NCBI RefSeq assembly: GCF_000024225.1
Contig: NC_013203.1
Location: 682,001-746,000, forward strand
Reading direction: 5' to 3'
DNA length: 64,000 nucleotides
Source of the DNA: Lancefieldella parvula DSM 20469
GTDB lineage: Bacteria > Actinomycetota > Coriobacteriia > Coriobacteriales > Atopobiaceae
The position numbers and the translations under genes are program-made. The notes below the pieces were generated by a model. That model was given only the letters and a program-made list of their open reading frames with translations. It was not told where the DNA came from and did not search any database. Below, one piece after another: positions 54,038-62,531 of this stretch. The first letter of the stretch is position 1. Each line of letters opens with the position of its first letter.

Positions 54038-55342
54038 AAGTACTGTGGCGAGAAGCCCTTTGGCATCTGCATCGGGGCTACCAAGACAGGGAAAAGTTAG
54101 ATTTGCCCATGCTTCATAGATAGGTAGCCTTTCTTTAGCAAGCTCTTGTATACCAATGCTTTGTGAGAGAGGTCTTCCTGCAATAGCTAGATTTTCAAGC
54201 GGACGAGTTAGATAGATAAGTTTTCCATTTTGACGAAGCAGTTGGTAGTTTGAAGGTGTAACAACGGCGCCACCTCCGCAAGAAATTACCACGCCGGTCA
54301 TACTAGAAATTTCTTGAATTATTTCATGCTCTAGACTCCTAAATGCTGCTTCACCATATGTTTGTAGATAAGTTGCTGCGTTGCAGTGGACCTTTTGTTC
54401 AATGAGAAAATCAGTGTCTATCCAAGGCCGATTTAAGAGCTTTGCAAGTGCTTCTCCTGTAGAAGTCTTTCCTACTCCGGGCATACCAATGAGCACAATG
54501 TTCTCTTTTGAAGAATGAATCTCTTGCGAGATTTTTTCTATCTGGAGGTCTGATACTTCTTGACCTAAAAATAGCGAGCTAGCCTTGGCTGCTTGCGCTA
54601 CCAGCATTTTTAGACCGTTTACATTGAGTAGTCCAAGGCTTTCTGCATCTAAAAGAAGCTGTGAGCGTAGCGGATTATAGATAAGATCAATCACGCACTG
54701 TAAAGAAGCAAAAGAAGTTAGTTCCTCTTTTGAAAGAGGGGAGATGCCAGCATGAGGAGACATTCCTACTGGTGTTGCGTTGACGAGAAGAACCGCATCA
54801 TAGTGAAATTTAAGCAGGTCATATGTGATTGTACAGTCAACAAATGATGAGCTTACTTGAGAGTTTCTAGAGACGCCCACAACATACGCACCATGTTTTT
54901 TGAGTGCATAGCAAATTGCCTGACCAGCACCGCCAAAGGCCCCTAAAACAAGCGTCTTCTTTTGGTTCAAACTGATCTTGAGGCTTTTAATAAGGTATTC
55001 AAAGCCATACACATCAGTGTTGTCTGCAGTTATGTAGTCACTCTCGTCTTTTACCAGTGTATTTGCAGCACCTATAGCTCGGGCATCCTCAGAAGCTGAG
55101 TCTGCAAGAGCACAGGCTTCCTTTTTGTAAGGGATGGTAACGTTTAAACCTCTCCAGGGTTGGTCTTTGAGGAAAGCCTTCAGCTCTGAAGTGGAGAGCT
55201 CATGGAGTTCGTAAGGAAATGATCCTAATTTTTTATGAATTTCTGCTGACCAGCTGTGAGAGAGTTTCTCGCCAATAAGTCCAAAAGGGGCAAGGGGAGT
55301 TGTAGAGTTATGTGAGATTTGCTGCTCAGCTTTAAAGCTCAT
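54032..55342 (-). CDS. Shikimate dehydrogenase-shikimate kinase fusion
   Basis: A 436-residue bifunctional protein. The N-terminal AroE part (about 15-270) has FGLIGEKLSHSWSAEIHKKL, the catalytic Lys in LNVTIPYKKEA, the Asp in ADNTDVYGF, and a Rossmann motif VLGAFGGAGQAI. The C-terminal AroK part (about 280-436) has Walker A LIGMPGVGKTSTGE near residue 285, DTDFLIEQ and ISCGGGAVV. It should carry out two consecutive steps, 3-dehydroshikimate to shikimate to shikimate 3-phosphate. The start overlaps the chorismate mutase stop by 11 bases. The GGCGAGAA copies at 55266 (sense, Gly-Glu-Lys) and 54047 (antisense) lie within it. Confidence 0.94.
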   Translation of the reverse strand: MSFKAEQQISHNSTTPLAPFGLIGEKLSHSWSAEIHKKLGSFPYELHELSTSELKAFLKDQPWRGLNVTIPYKKEACALADSASEDARAIGAANTLVKDESDYITADNTDVYGFEYLIKSLKISLNQKKTLVLGAFGGAGQAICYALKKHGAYVVGVSRNSQVSSSFVDCTITYDLLKFHYDAVLLVNATPVGMSPHAGISPLSKEELTSFASLQCVIDLIYNPLRSQLLLDAESLGLLNVNGLKMLVAQAAKASSLFLGQEVSDLQIEKISQEIHSSKENIVLIGMPGVGKTSTGEALAKLLNRPWIDTDFLIEQKVHCNAATYLQTYGEAAFRSLEHEIIQEISSMTGVVISCGGGAVVTPSNYQLLRQNGKLIYLTRPLENLAIAGRPLSQSIGIQELAKERLPIYEAWANLTFPCLGSPDADAKGLLATVLK

Positions 55343-55604
55343 CAGATGTCTCCTGAACTGCTTTTGCAGCCTTCATTAAAACCTCAAGTAACTCTAAAGC
55401 ATAAGGTTCAAGTTCATTTGAAACAGAGACTTTAACCTGGTCTCTTTTGTGATTCTCTCTTGAGGAATCAAGAACAGAGAGCTCATGCTCCTTTTTGTAA
55501 GCACCAATTTGTTTGGCTACCGTGAGTCTTTGCTCAAAGAGGTCAAAGATTTGCGCATCAATCGAATCGATTTCCTGGCGAAGCAACTCTAGCTGATTAG
55601 TCAT
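55332..55604 (-). CDS. Chorismate mutase (AroQ class)
   Basis: Rearranges chorismate to prephenate for Phe/Tyr synthesis. The 90-residue all-helical protein has LLRQEIDSIDAQIFDLFEQR with the Arg residues of the active site, then VAKQIGAYKKEH with the catalytic Lys. The length is right for the free-standing AroQ-type domain. It overlaps aroC by 8 bases upstream and the aroE-aroK fusion by 11 bases downstream, so the operon is tightly coupled. Prephenate dehydratase or dehydrogenase is not in the window. Confidence 0.9.
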   Translation of the reverse strand: MTNQLELLRQEIDSIDAQIFDLFEQRLTVAKQIGAYKKEHELSVLDSSRENHKRDQVKVSVSNELEPYALELLEVLMKAAKAVQETSDEL

Positions 55605-56739
55605 TGTGATATCCGTTCTGCTCAGAGGGCCAGGAATACAAAGTGTCGAGAAGTGCTAGTGCAAACGCGCTCTCAACGCAAGGCACAGCACGTAAGACTG
55701 CAGTTACGTCATGTCTGCCCTGGACCACAAGCTGCTCTGATTCCATAGTTTGAAGGTTAACTGAATGTTGAGAAAGCCCAATGCTTGATATAGGCTTAAG
55801 TGCGCATCTGAACCAGATGGGAGCGCCCGTTGAGATGCCGCCCAGAATGCCTCCAGCGTGATTGGTGGTTGGTACAACAGAGCCGTCGCGTACCTCGTAG
55901 GCATCGTTGTTTTCAGAGCCAAGTAAATTTGCAACGTTCATACCGCTGCCAAATTCTATGGCTTTAACAGCGGGAACACCAAAGACTGCGGCGGAGATTG
56001 TATTTTCAAGTCCTTGAAAATGAGGGCAACCAATGCCTGCAGGAACTCCTGTTGCTACGCACTCTATGATGCCACCAACAGTATTTTTCTCGGAGCGCAG
56101 TTGTGTGAGGAGTGCACGGGTTTTCTCGCCAGTCTGAGCATCGAGGAAAGGAAGTTCTTGAGGAGCGGCTTGTAGCAGCTGATTCATTTGGAGAGCAAGC
56201 AGCTTATTGGCTTCAACGGAGTTGTCTATGAGCTTAAAAGGAGTATCATTTATGTTCTTTATTTTGAGCACGTGAGCTGCAATAGTGATGCCCTGAGCGT
56301 GTAAAATCTGGAGCGCTATGCCTCCCGCAATGCAGAGAGGGGCTGTGAGGCGAGCAGAAAAATGTCCTCCACCCGTTTGTTTGTAGGAGTTTCCCCATTT
56401 TGCCCAGGCAGAAAAATCGGCATGTCCTGGACGTGGAACAAGCTTTGTAGCTGTGTAATCTTTTTGCCGAACATTGTTGTTAGGCAACTCCGCTGTGAGT
56501 GGGAAACCATCCAGAATACCCTTTGCTGAAATTCCAGAGACGAACTTCGGATTGTCAATTTCTTTACGCGGAGTATCCCACGGATGCGACGGAGATCTTC
56601 TTTGAAGAAATGTCTTAAGCTCATGCAAGTCAACCGTAAACCCTGCAGGTAAACCTTCAATTGTGCAGCCGATTTTTGGAGCATGAGACTCACCAAAAAT
56701 AGATACTTTTACTGTTGTCCCAAAAGTTGAGGTCATCAT
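55597..56739 (-). CDS. aroC: Chorismate synthase
   Basis: FMN-dependent 1,4-elimination of phosphate from EPSP to chorismate. The 380-residue protein has FGESHAPKIGCTIEGLPAG near residues 15-33, the LVPRPGHADFSAW segment and GGGHFSARLTAPLCIAGGIA, and a C-terminal GRHDVTAVLRAVPCVESAFA. The ATG at 56739 immediately follows the aroA stop (a second ATG lies 3 bases on). It overlaps the chorismate mutase gene by 8 bases. The GGCGAGAA copy at 56123 is in frame as Thr-Gly-Glu-Lys. Confidence 0.96.
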   Translation of the reverse strand: MMTSTFGTTVKVSIFGESHAPKIGCTIEGLPAGFTVDLHELKTFLQRRSPSHPWDTPRKEIDNPKFVSGISAKGILDGFPLTAELPNNNVRQKDYTATKLVPRPGHADFSAWAKWGNSYKQTGGGHFSARLTAPLCIAGGIALQILHAQGITIAAHVLKIKNINDTPFKLIDNSVEANKLLALQMNQLLQAAPQELPFLDAQTGEKTRALLTQLRSEKNTVGGIIECVATGVPAGIGCPHFQGLENTISAAVFGVPAVKAIEFGSGMNVANLLGSENNDAYEVRDGSVVPTTNHAGGILGGISTGAPIWFRCALKPISSIGLSQHSVNLQTMESEQLVVQGRHDVTAVLRAVPCVESAFALALLDTLYSWPSEQNGYHND

Positions 56740-58020
56740 TTATGACTCCATACTGTGACAGATGCCACCAAGCTGCTTAAAGTGCTCAAAGAAAAGTGGA
56801 TACGATTTATTGATTGCCTCGGCATGGGTGATGACAACAGGACCAGTTGCATACGAAGCCAAAATAGCGGACATCATGACAATGCGATGATCATTATATG
56901 AGTCTACGATACAGCTCGTGGGCTGTTTTCCTCCAGTGATAACAAGCTCCGTTTGATCTTCAGAGAGCTCAACAGTCACACCAAATGCTTTAAGTGTGGT
57001 GCAGATACTTTGAACACGATTGGACTCTTTAAGACGCAGGCGCTGAATATCAGTGAGCTTGCTTGTTCCAGGGATAAACGCTGCTAGCGCAGCAAGTACC
57101 GGAGCGAGGTCGCATACTTCAGAGATAGAGATGGAAAATGGCCTTAAGTGATCCATCATGCTTGCAGCACCTTTTTGCTGGCGAGAAACACGTGCGCCCA
57201 CAAGAGAGAGCGCGGCTAAAATAGCTTTGTCTCCTTGGGTACTTTGCATGGAGAGTCCTGTGACCTCTACACCTTGACCAATGGCTCCCGCAACAAGCCA
57301 AGGAGCAGCATTTGACCAATCTCCTTCAATTGAATAAACGCCTGGACAGACATAGTGTTGAGCCTCAATGGTATAGGTGGCACTGTTTACTTCAAACGGG
57401 GTAGTAATGTCAAAGTCTGTCATAACATGCTCAGTAATAGCTAGATAGTCTTTTGATTGAATGGGTCCTGTAATTTGGATAGTTGAAGGTTTATTCAATA
57501 AGGGTAATGACAGCAAGAGTCCAGAAATAAACTGGGAAGAAATATTTCCCGGCATCTCAAACGAACCACCATCAAGCTGGCCAGAAACCTCAAGGAATTT
57601 TTCGTCTAACCAAGTAAAAGACATACCATGGGAAGAGAGCTCTGAGATAAGAGGTTCAAGAGGTCTTGAGAAGAGTCTTCCTTCTGCAGAAATTGTGGCA
57701 CTTATATTAAGCGCTCCAAGAAGGGGGAGTATAAACCTGAACGTGGTACCAGATTCTTTGCAGTTAAGCTGAATATTTTGAGGACGGTTTGCCTCTTTTG
57801 CAGGGACAACTCTAAATCCCTGTTTAGTTCTAGCAATAGTTGTGCCCAAAGCTTTAAGACAATCAACAGTTACTTGAATGTCCTCTGAGATGTAGGGACA
57901 TGTAATGTTAGTGGTGCCGTTTGCTAACGAAGCGCAGATGAGCGCGCGATGAGCGTATGATTTGGAAGAAATGGCCTCTACCGTTCCAAACAAATCATGA
58001 GGAGTTATTGAAATATCCAT
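56740..58020 (-). CDS. aroA: 3-Phosphoshikimate 1-carboxyvinyltransferase (EPSP synthase)
   Basis: Transfers enolpyruvyl from PEP to shikimate 3-phosphate. The 426-residue protein has the S3P-binding ISSKSYAHRALICASLA near residues 18-34, KESGTTFRFILPLLGAL near residues 87-103, SQFISGLLLSLPLL, and SNRVQSICTTLKAFG late. It starts the minus-strand run aroA-aroC-chorismate mutase-aroE/K, all overlapping or abutting. It is divergent from the eda gene, sharing a short intergenic region. One GGCGAGAA copy (57180) is antisense within it. Confidence 0.95.
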   Translation of the reverse strand: MDISITPHDLFGTVEAISSKSYAHRALICASLANGTTNITCPYISEDIQVTVDCLKALGTTIARTKQGFRVVPAKEANRPQNIQLNCKESGTTFRFILPLLGALNISATISAEGRLFSRPLEPLISELSSHGMSFTWLDEKFLEVSGQLDGGSFEMPGNISSQFISGLLLSLPLLNKPSTIQITGPIQSKDYLAITEHVMTDFDITTPFEVNSATYTIEAQHYVCPGVYSIEGDWSNAAPWLVAGAIGQGVEVTGLSMQSTQGDKAILAALSLVGARVSRQQKGAASMMDHLRPFSISISEVCDLAPVLAALAAFIPGTSKLTDIQRLRLKESNRVQSICTTLKAFGVTVELSEDQTELVITGGKQPTSCIVDSYNDHRIVMMSAILASYATGPVVITHAEAINKSYPLFFEHFKQLGGICHSMES

Positions 58021-58067
58021 TTTTTCACACGCTCCGTAACTAATCGCTTGATTTAAGAATACCGCAG

Positions 58068-58097
58068 TTGAGTGTTAGAGATGGATATGGTTAAAAT
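58068..58097 (+). promoter_or_regulatory. Promoter of the eda-type gene
   Basis: TTGAGT (58068-58073) and TAAAAT (58092-58097) at 18-base spacing, 26 bases before the GTG start at 58124. Confidence 0.55.
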
Positions 58098-58123
58098 TGT
58101 TTGATGATCAAAGGAGGAACCAA

Positions 58124-58750
58124 GTGAATAAGCCTTTTAGCTCCGTAACTCAGGTTTTACGTGGCTATACATATAATCAGGTTAAGGCTGTAGTTGAGGT
58201 TCTTGTTGATTCTCCTGTACATAACGTTGAAGTAACCATGAACACGCCAGAAGCCGCTTTGTTGATTCAGAAACTGTCGAGTGAATATGGTTCTAACATC
58301 AATATTGGCGCTGGTACCGTACTTACCCTTGAAGAATTGAAGGTTGCCTACAGAGCAGGTGCTACTTTTGTTTTAGCGCCAACGCTGCTTTCTGAAGAAA
58401 TGTTTGACTACTGCAAGGAGCATGAGATCTTGAGTGTTCCTGGAGCGTTTACACCAACAGAGATTGCTCATGCATTTGCCCTTGGCGCAGACGTTGTCAA
58501 AGTGTTTCCAGCTAATGAGGTTAGCTACAGCTATGCTAAGAAGGTATGTGAGCCCCTAGGAAACTTGCCACTTATGGCAGTTGGCGGCGTCACAACAGAG
58601 AATATTGCCGAAGTATTTGCTGGTGGATATTCCTATGTGGGAACCGCTAATGGCATTTTCAACAAAAACGATATTCTGGCTGAAGATAAGACTGCATTGA
58701 GACAGTCGGTACGCAAACTCACAGAAGAGCTGGAGCGCCTTGTACGTTAG
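58124..58750 (+). CDS. eda: KDPG/KHG-type aldolase family protein (Eda-like)
   Basis: Class I aldolase of the 2-keto-3-deoxy-6-phosphogluconate/4-hydroxy-2-oxoglutarate family, which condenses or cleaves pyruvate adducts. The 208-residue protein has NVEVTMNTPEA with the catalytic Glu near residue 38, GAGTVLTLEEL, FVLAPTLLSEEM, and the Schiff-base Lys in ADVVKVFPANEVS near residue 127, then LMAVGGVTTENI. The GTG at 58124 is chosen because AGGAGG lies just upstream; the frame opens earlier, at 58097. It lies on the opposite strand, inside the shikimate cluster. No Entner-Doudoroff or glucuronate genes are nearby, so its substrate is open. Confidence 0.85.
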   Translation: MNKPFSSVTQVLRGYTYNQVKAVVEVLVDSPVHNVEVTMNTPEAALLIQKLSSEYGSNINIGAGTVLTLEELKVAYRAGATFVLAPTLLSEEMFDYCKEHEILSVPGAFTPTEIAHAFALGADVVKVFPANEVSYSYAKKVCEPLGNLPLMAVGGVTTENIAEVFAGGYSYVGTANGIFNKNDILAEDKTALRQSVRKLTEELERLVR

Positions 58751-59826
58751 TCTTCCTTTGCAAGCTCAATAAGTTGTTTAAGTTCTGCAAATGACTTGCG
58801 TTTAATGCGTACATCACCAATACCGTAGATAAGCGCTACATCAATTGAATCCGCGTGGCTTTTCTTATCATAAAGTGCTGCGTTATAAAGCTCTTCTACA
58901 TCAAATAAGGTGCTGGTAGGAAGCGCATAAGACTGCGTAAGCTTAGCGATACTCTCAGCATCTTCATAAGAACAAAGATTAAGTTTGGCGCAGGCCTTTG
59001 CCATCATAACGGTTCCTGCGGCAACACAAGAGCCATGTCCAAGCTCAAAGTTGCTGAGCGTTTCAACAGCATGACCAAGTGTGTGGCCAAGGTTAAGTAA
59101 TTTTCTTAATCCTGTTTCTTTAAAGTCTGTTTCAATAGTTGATTTCTTTATTTCTATGCACGCTTGAATGAGTTCTTTTCTGTAGGCTTCATCGATGACC
59201 TGCATTGGGTTTCTCGCCAAAGCGATTTTATTGAAGAGCTCCCGTCCAGAAAGAACACCGTATTTAATAAGTTCGCCGCAGCTATCCTGCAAAAGAGATA
59301 CTGGAATGGAGTTCAGTAGCTCAAGGTCAACAATGACCGCCCTCGGGTTATAGAAGGCTCCAACTAGGTTTTTGCCAAATGGTAGGTTAATGGCGGTTTT
59401 TCCACCAATCGAGGAGTCGATCATCGCCAAAAGTGAGGTGGGAATGTGGATGAGCGAGCAGCCGCGCATGTAGGTAGCTGCAACAAATCCTGCGAGGTCG
59501 CCAATAACACCTCCGCCAAGAGCTATAACAATGTCTTCTCGCGTAAAATGATTTTCTGCAAGGGTATTAATCAGTTTTTGATATAACTCAAATGATTTTG
59601 CGTGTTCACCTGCGGGTACTGTTGCAGTTGTGACAGAGTAACCGGCTGTCTCTAAAGAGGCGAGAAGCTTTGCGCCGTAGAGGTCTTGCAAATCTGAATG
59701 AGTGATAACGATAATTTTTGAACCTGATGTGCATGAATGAATGAGCTTGCCGGTTTGTGAAAGTAGGCAATCTCCTACATAGATTTGATATGAGTCAGAT
59801 GTAAGGTCAACAGAAATAGTATTCAT
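58747..59826 (-). CDS. aroB: 3-Dehydroquinate synthase
   Basis: Converts DAHP to 3-dehydroquinate with NAD and a divalent metal. The 359-residue protein has ALGGGVIGDLAGFVAATYMRG-type NAD/metal-binding motif near residues 103-123, PTSLLAMIDSSIGGKTAINLP, GAFYNPRAV, and LNLGHTLGHAVE with the metal His residues near residues 246-257. The ATG at 59826 has GAGGAG upstream. Its stop overlaps the eda stop by a few bases (TTAG), convergently. It is not in one unit with the other aro genes because eda intervenes on the other strand. Two GGCGAGAA copies lie inside (59211, 59659). Confidence 0.95.
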   Translation of the reverse strand: MNTISVDLTSDSYQIYVGDCLLSQTGKLIHSCTSGSKIIVITHSDLQDLYGAKLLASLETAGYSVTTATVPAGEHAKSFELYQKLINTLAENHFTREDIVIALGGGVIGDLAGFVAATYMRGCSLIHIPTSLLAMIDSSIGGKTAINLPFGKNLVGAFYNPRAVIVDLELLNSIPVSLLQDSCGELIKYGVLSGRELFNKIALARNPMQVIDEAYRKELIQACIEIKKSTIETDFKETGLRKLLNLGHTLGHAVETLSNFELGHGSCVAAGTVMMAKACAKLNLCSYEDAESIAKLTQSYALPTSTLFDVEELYNAALYDKKSHADSIDVALIYGIGDVRIKRKSFAELKQLIELAKED

Positions 59827-59936
59827 GAGCTCCTCAATTGCTAGTTAGTTTCATTTTAGCATGGAAAAATACCAGAAAAAATTATGCAAACCGTTACAAA
59901 AGGCAGTAAGTAGGCTGGGGTATACTTATGCACTAT

Positions 59937-60013
59937 GACTCCGTAGCTCAGTGGATTAGAGCGTTTGCCTCCGGAGCAAAAGGTCGTGGGTTCGAAACCC
60001 ACCGGGGTCACCA
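59937..60013 (+). tRNA. tRNA-Arg (anticodon CCG)
   Basis: The acceptor stem GACTCCG pairs with CGGGGTC (one T-G pair), with CCA encoded at 60011-60013. The anticodon stem TTTGC/GCAAA encloses CTCCGGA, giving anticodon CCG for CGG codons. The T arm GTGGG-TTCGAAA-CCCAC is perfect. TATACT at 59921-59926 is the probable -10. Confidence 0.96.
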
Positions 60014-60053
60014 AATGCAAAAAACCGGCCATTACTGACTGGAGATTGTTTAT

Positions 60054-62498
60054 ATGTCATTGCAAGGTACTGAGGGTAAGATAGGCGCGCGTTCTGATGA
60101 AGCGTACGTAGGTCTGACATCAAAAGAAGTTGCTGAAAGAGTTTCTGCAGGTAAAGTCAATACTAATACAGACGTAAAAACCAAATCTATTGCTCAGATT
60201 ATTGCGGAGCATAGTTTTACGCTCTTCAATATAGTTAATGTTTTGATGGCTCTGCTTGTTGTTGTTACAGGACAGTACAGAAATGCACTGTTCATGAGCG
60301 TAGTCCTTGCAAATCTGGTCATTGGCATTGTGCAAGAGATTCGCGCAAAACGCATGATTGACCGACTGTCTCTTATGACAGCTCAGAGTGTTTGTGTAAT
60401 TCGTGACGGAAAAGACGCGTTTATTAAACCAGATGAGCTTGTTGTTGATGATTTTGTCCGCTTAAAAACGGGTGATCAAATTCCTGCCGACAGTATTCTT
60501 GTGTCAGAGCACGTAAGCGTTGATGAAAGTTTACTTACCGGCGAGGCAGAGCCAGTACAAAAGATTACAGGAGACGAGCTTCTTTCTGGCAGTTTTGTCG
60601 AGAGAGGCAGTCTTGTTTGTAAAGTTTACCGTGTAGGTCAAGAAGGCTATGCGGCGCGTATTAACGCAGAAGCAAAATTTGTTAAAGAAATTAACTCAGA
60701 GATTCTTTCTACAATTAAGTCAATTATCCGTGCGGGTTCCATTGCGCTGATTCCGTTGGGAATTGGTCTTTTTGTCCGCACATATTTCATTGGGCACGCT
60801 GATTTAAACGAAGCGCTTCTTTCTATGATTGCTGCTGTTATTGGCATGATTCCACAAGGACTCGTCCTTCTCACCAGCTCGGTACTTGCTATTGCAACTA
60901 TTAGGCTCGGTCAGAAAAACGTTCTGGTTCAGCAGCAATACTGTATTGAGACGTTGGCGCGTGTAGATACTCTCTGCTTGGACAAGACGGGCACTATTAC
61001 CACGGGAAACATGGAGGTTGCACGAGTCCTGGATGCTTCATTTAAGCCAATCACTGAGGCTTCGGGTGCTCTGCAAGCGGCTGTGAACGTTGTCGGCGCA
61101 AACAAAGATGACGCCAACGATACGGCTGCAGCAATCCTTGCATATGCATCTAAGCAGGGGATTCAAAGCAAACACTCTTCTCGCGTTGTGGCGTTTTCTT
61201 CCAAGAGAAAGTACTCTGGTTGCGTTACTGAGGACGGGCAGGCGTTTGTTATTGGCGCCGCACAGTTTGTGCTTGGTCCCGAAGCAGCAGATGTTATAGC
61301 GGCGTCCGATGCCTTTGCGTCTATTGAACGCGTGCTGGTTGCTTGTAGTGTTGACTCATTTGATCAGAACGATGCGCTACAAGGAACTCCTCAGCTTTTG
61401 GGTTATGTGGTGCTCAGAGATCAGATTAGAGAGACCGCTCCACAGACCATTACATACTTCCTTGAGCAAGGTGTTGACCTGCGCGTTATTTCGGGCGATG
61501 ATCCTCGTACCGTCTCAGCTATTGCTAAACGTGCGGGAGTTCCACATGCCGATGGTTGGGTAGACGCAACTACATTACACACAGAGGCAGATATTGCAGC
61601 TGCTGTAGAGAAGTACCACGTGTTTGGACGCGTTACACCAGAACAGAAGCGTGAGCTTGTTATTGCGCTTCAGAATCTTGGTCACACAGTTGCCATGACC
61701 GGTGACGGCGTGAATGACATCTTAGCCCTCAGACAATCAGATTGCTCTATTTCTGTTGCCTCTGGTTCCGCTGCAGCTAGAAACGTTGCAGAGATTGTCC
61801 TGGCAGACAACGATTTTGCTCACATGCCAGAAGTTGTTGCTGAGGGAAGGCGCTCTATTAATAACCTTCAGCGATCCGCTGCACTTATTCTTGTGAAGAC
61901 GGTTTATACTGCAGCTCTGGCGCTGTATTGCATCATTGCACCGCCGTATCCCTTTATTCCAGTTCAGATGTCGCTACTTTCGTTTGCCACTGTTGGACTG
62001 CCATCATTTGTGTTGGCACTTGAGCCTAATCACGACCGTGTAAAGGGTAACTTTTTGATCAATATTTTGCGCAAGTCGCTTCCAGCTTCTATTGCTGTGA
62101 CCATTACCCTTGCGTTTCTTATGACTGCGGGTCATCTGTTTAATTTGAATCTTTCTCAGGTGTCTACGATGGCGCTTATCACCACCGCAACAGTTGGTTT
62201 TGCACTGCTCAGAAGAATTTCTTTGCCACTTACTAAGCTTCGCGTTGTACTTCTTCTTGTGTGCATTGCTATTGTTGTCGGCGGATGCACTGTGGCGCAA
62301 GACTTCTTCCGTATTGCGCCTCTAACCGCACACATCTTGCCGTACTTGGCAATTTGTTTGGTGGTTTCCGTTATCATTTTCAATAGAATTTCCGAACGTT
62401 ACATCCATAACTATAAAAAGGACAGATTCTTTGATTTGGTTGTGAGATTAATGGGAGGAAAGTCAACTTATAGCTCTTCTGCTGATATAAACGATTAA
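60054..62498 (+). CDS. Cation-translocating P-type ATPase (CtpE/YfgQ-like)
   Basis: An 814-residue P-type pump in the membrane. The N-terminal region has paired membrane helices and the actuator motif LTGEAEPV near residues 165-172. The helix-4 motif GMIPQGLVLLTSS near residues 264-276 and the phosphorylation site CLDKTGTIT (Asp310) follow. The hinge is MTGDGVNDILAL near residues 548-559, and a further block of C-terminal helices closes the protein. The IPQGLVLLTSS form is that of CtpE/YfgQ-like pumps, for which calcium uptake has been reported in mycobacteria; the ion here is inferred only. It begins 40 bases after tRNA-Arg. The last residues are polar. Confidence 0.9.
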   Translation: MSLQGTEGKIGARSDEAYVGLTSKEVAERVSAGKVNTNTDVKTKSIAQIIAEHSFTLFNIVNVLMALLVVVTGQYRNALFMSVVLANLVIGIVQEIRAKRMIDRLSLMTAQSVCVIRDGKDAFIKPDELVVDDFVRLKTGDQIPADSILVSEHVSVDESLLTGEAEPVQKITGDELLSGSFVERGSLVCKVYRVGQEGYAARINAEAKFVKEINSEILSTIKSIIRAGSIALIPLGIGLFVRTYFIGHADLNEALLSMIAAVIGMIPQGLVLLTSSVLAIATIRLGQKNVLVQQQYCIETLARVDTLCLDKTGTITTGNMEVARVLDASFKPITEASGALQAAVNVVGANKDDANDTAAAILAYASKQGIQSKHSSRVVAFSSKRKYSGCVTEDGQAFVIGAAQFVLGPEAADVIAASDAFASIERVLVACSVDSFDQNDALQGTPQLLGYVVLRDQIRETAPQTITYFLEQGVDLRVISGDDPRTVSAIAKRAGVPHADGWVDATTLHTEADIAAAVEKYHVFGRVTPEQKRELVIALQNLGHTVAMTGDGVNDILALRQSDCSISVASGSAAARNVAEIVLADNDFAHMPEVVAEGRRSINNLQRSAALILVKTVYTAALALYCIIAPPYPFIPVQMSLLSFATVGLPSFVLALEPNHDRVKGNFLINILRKSLPASIAVTITLAFLMTAGHLFNLNLSQVSTMALITTATVGFALLRRISLPLTKLRVVLLLVCIAIVVGGCTVAQDFFRIAPLTAHILPYLAICLVVSVIIFNRISERYIHNYKKDRFFDLVVRLMGGKSTYSSSADIND

Positions 62499-62531
62499 AC
62501 TGAAGCACAAGCAAAGAGTTGTGGAGGGTGT

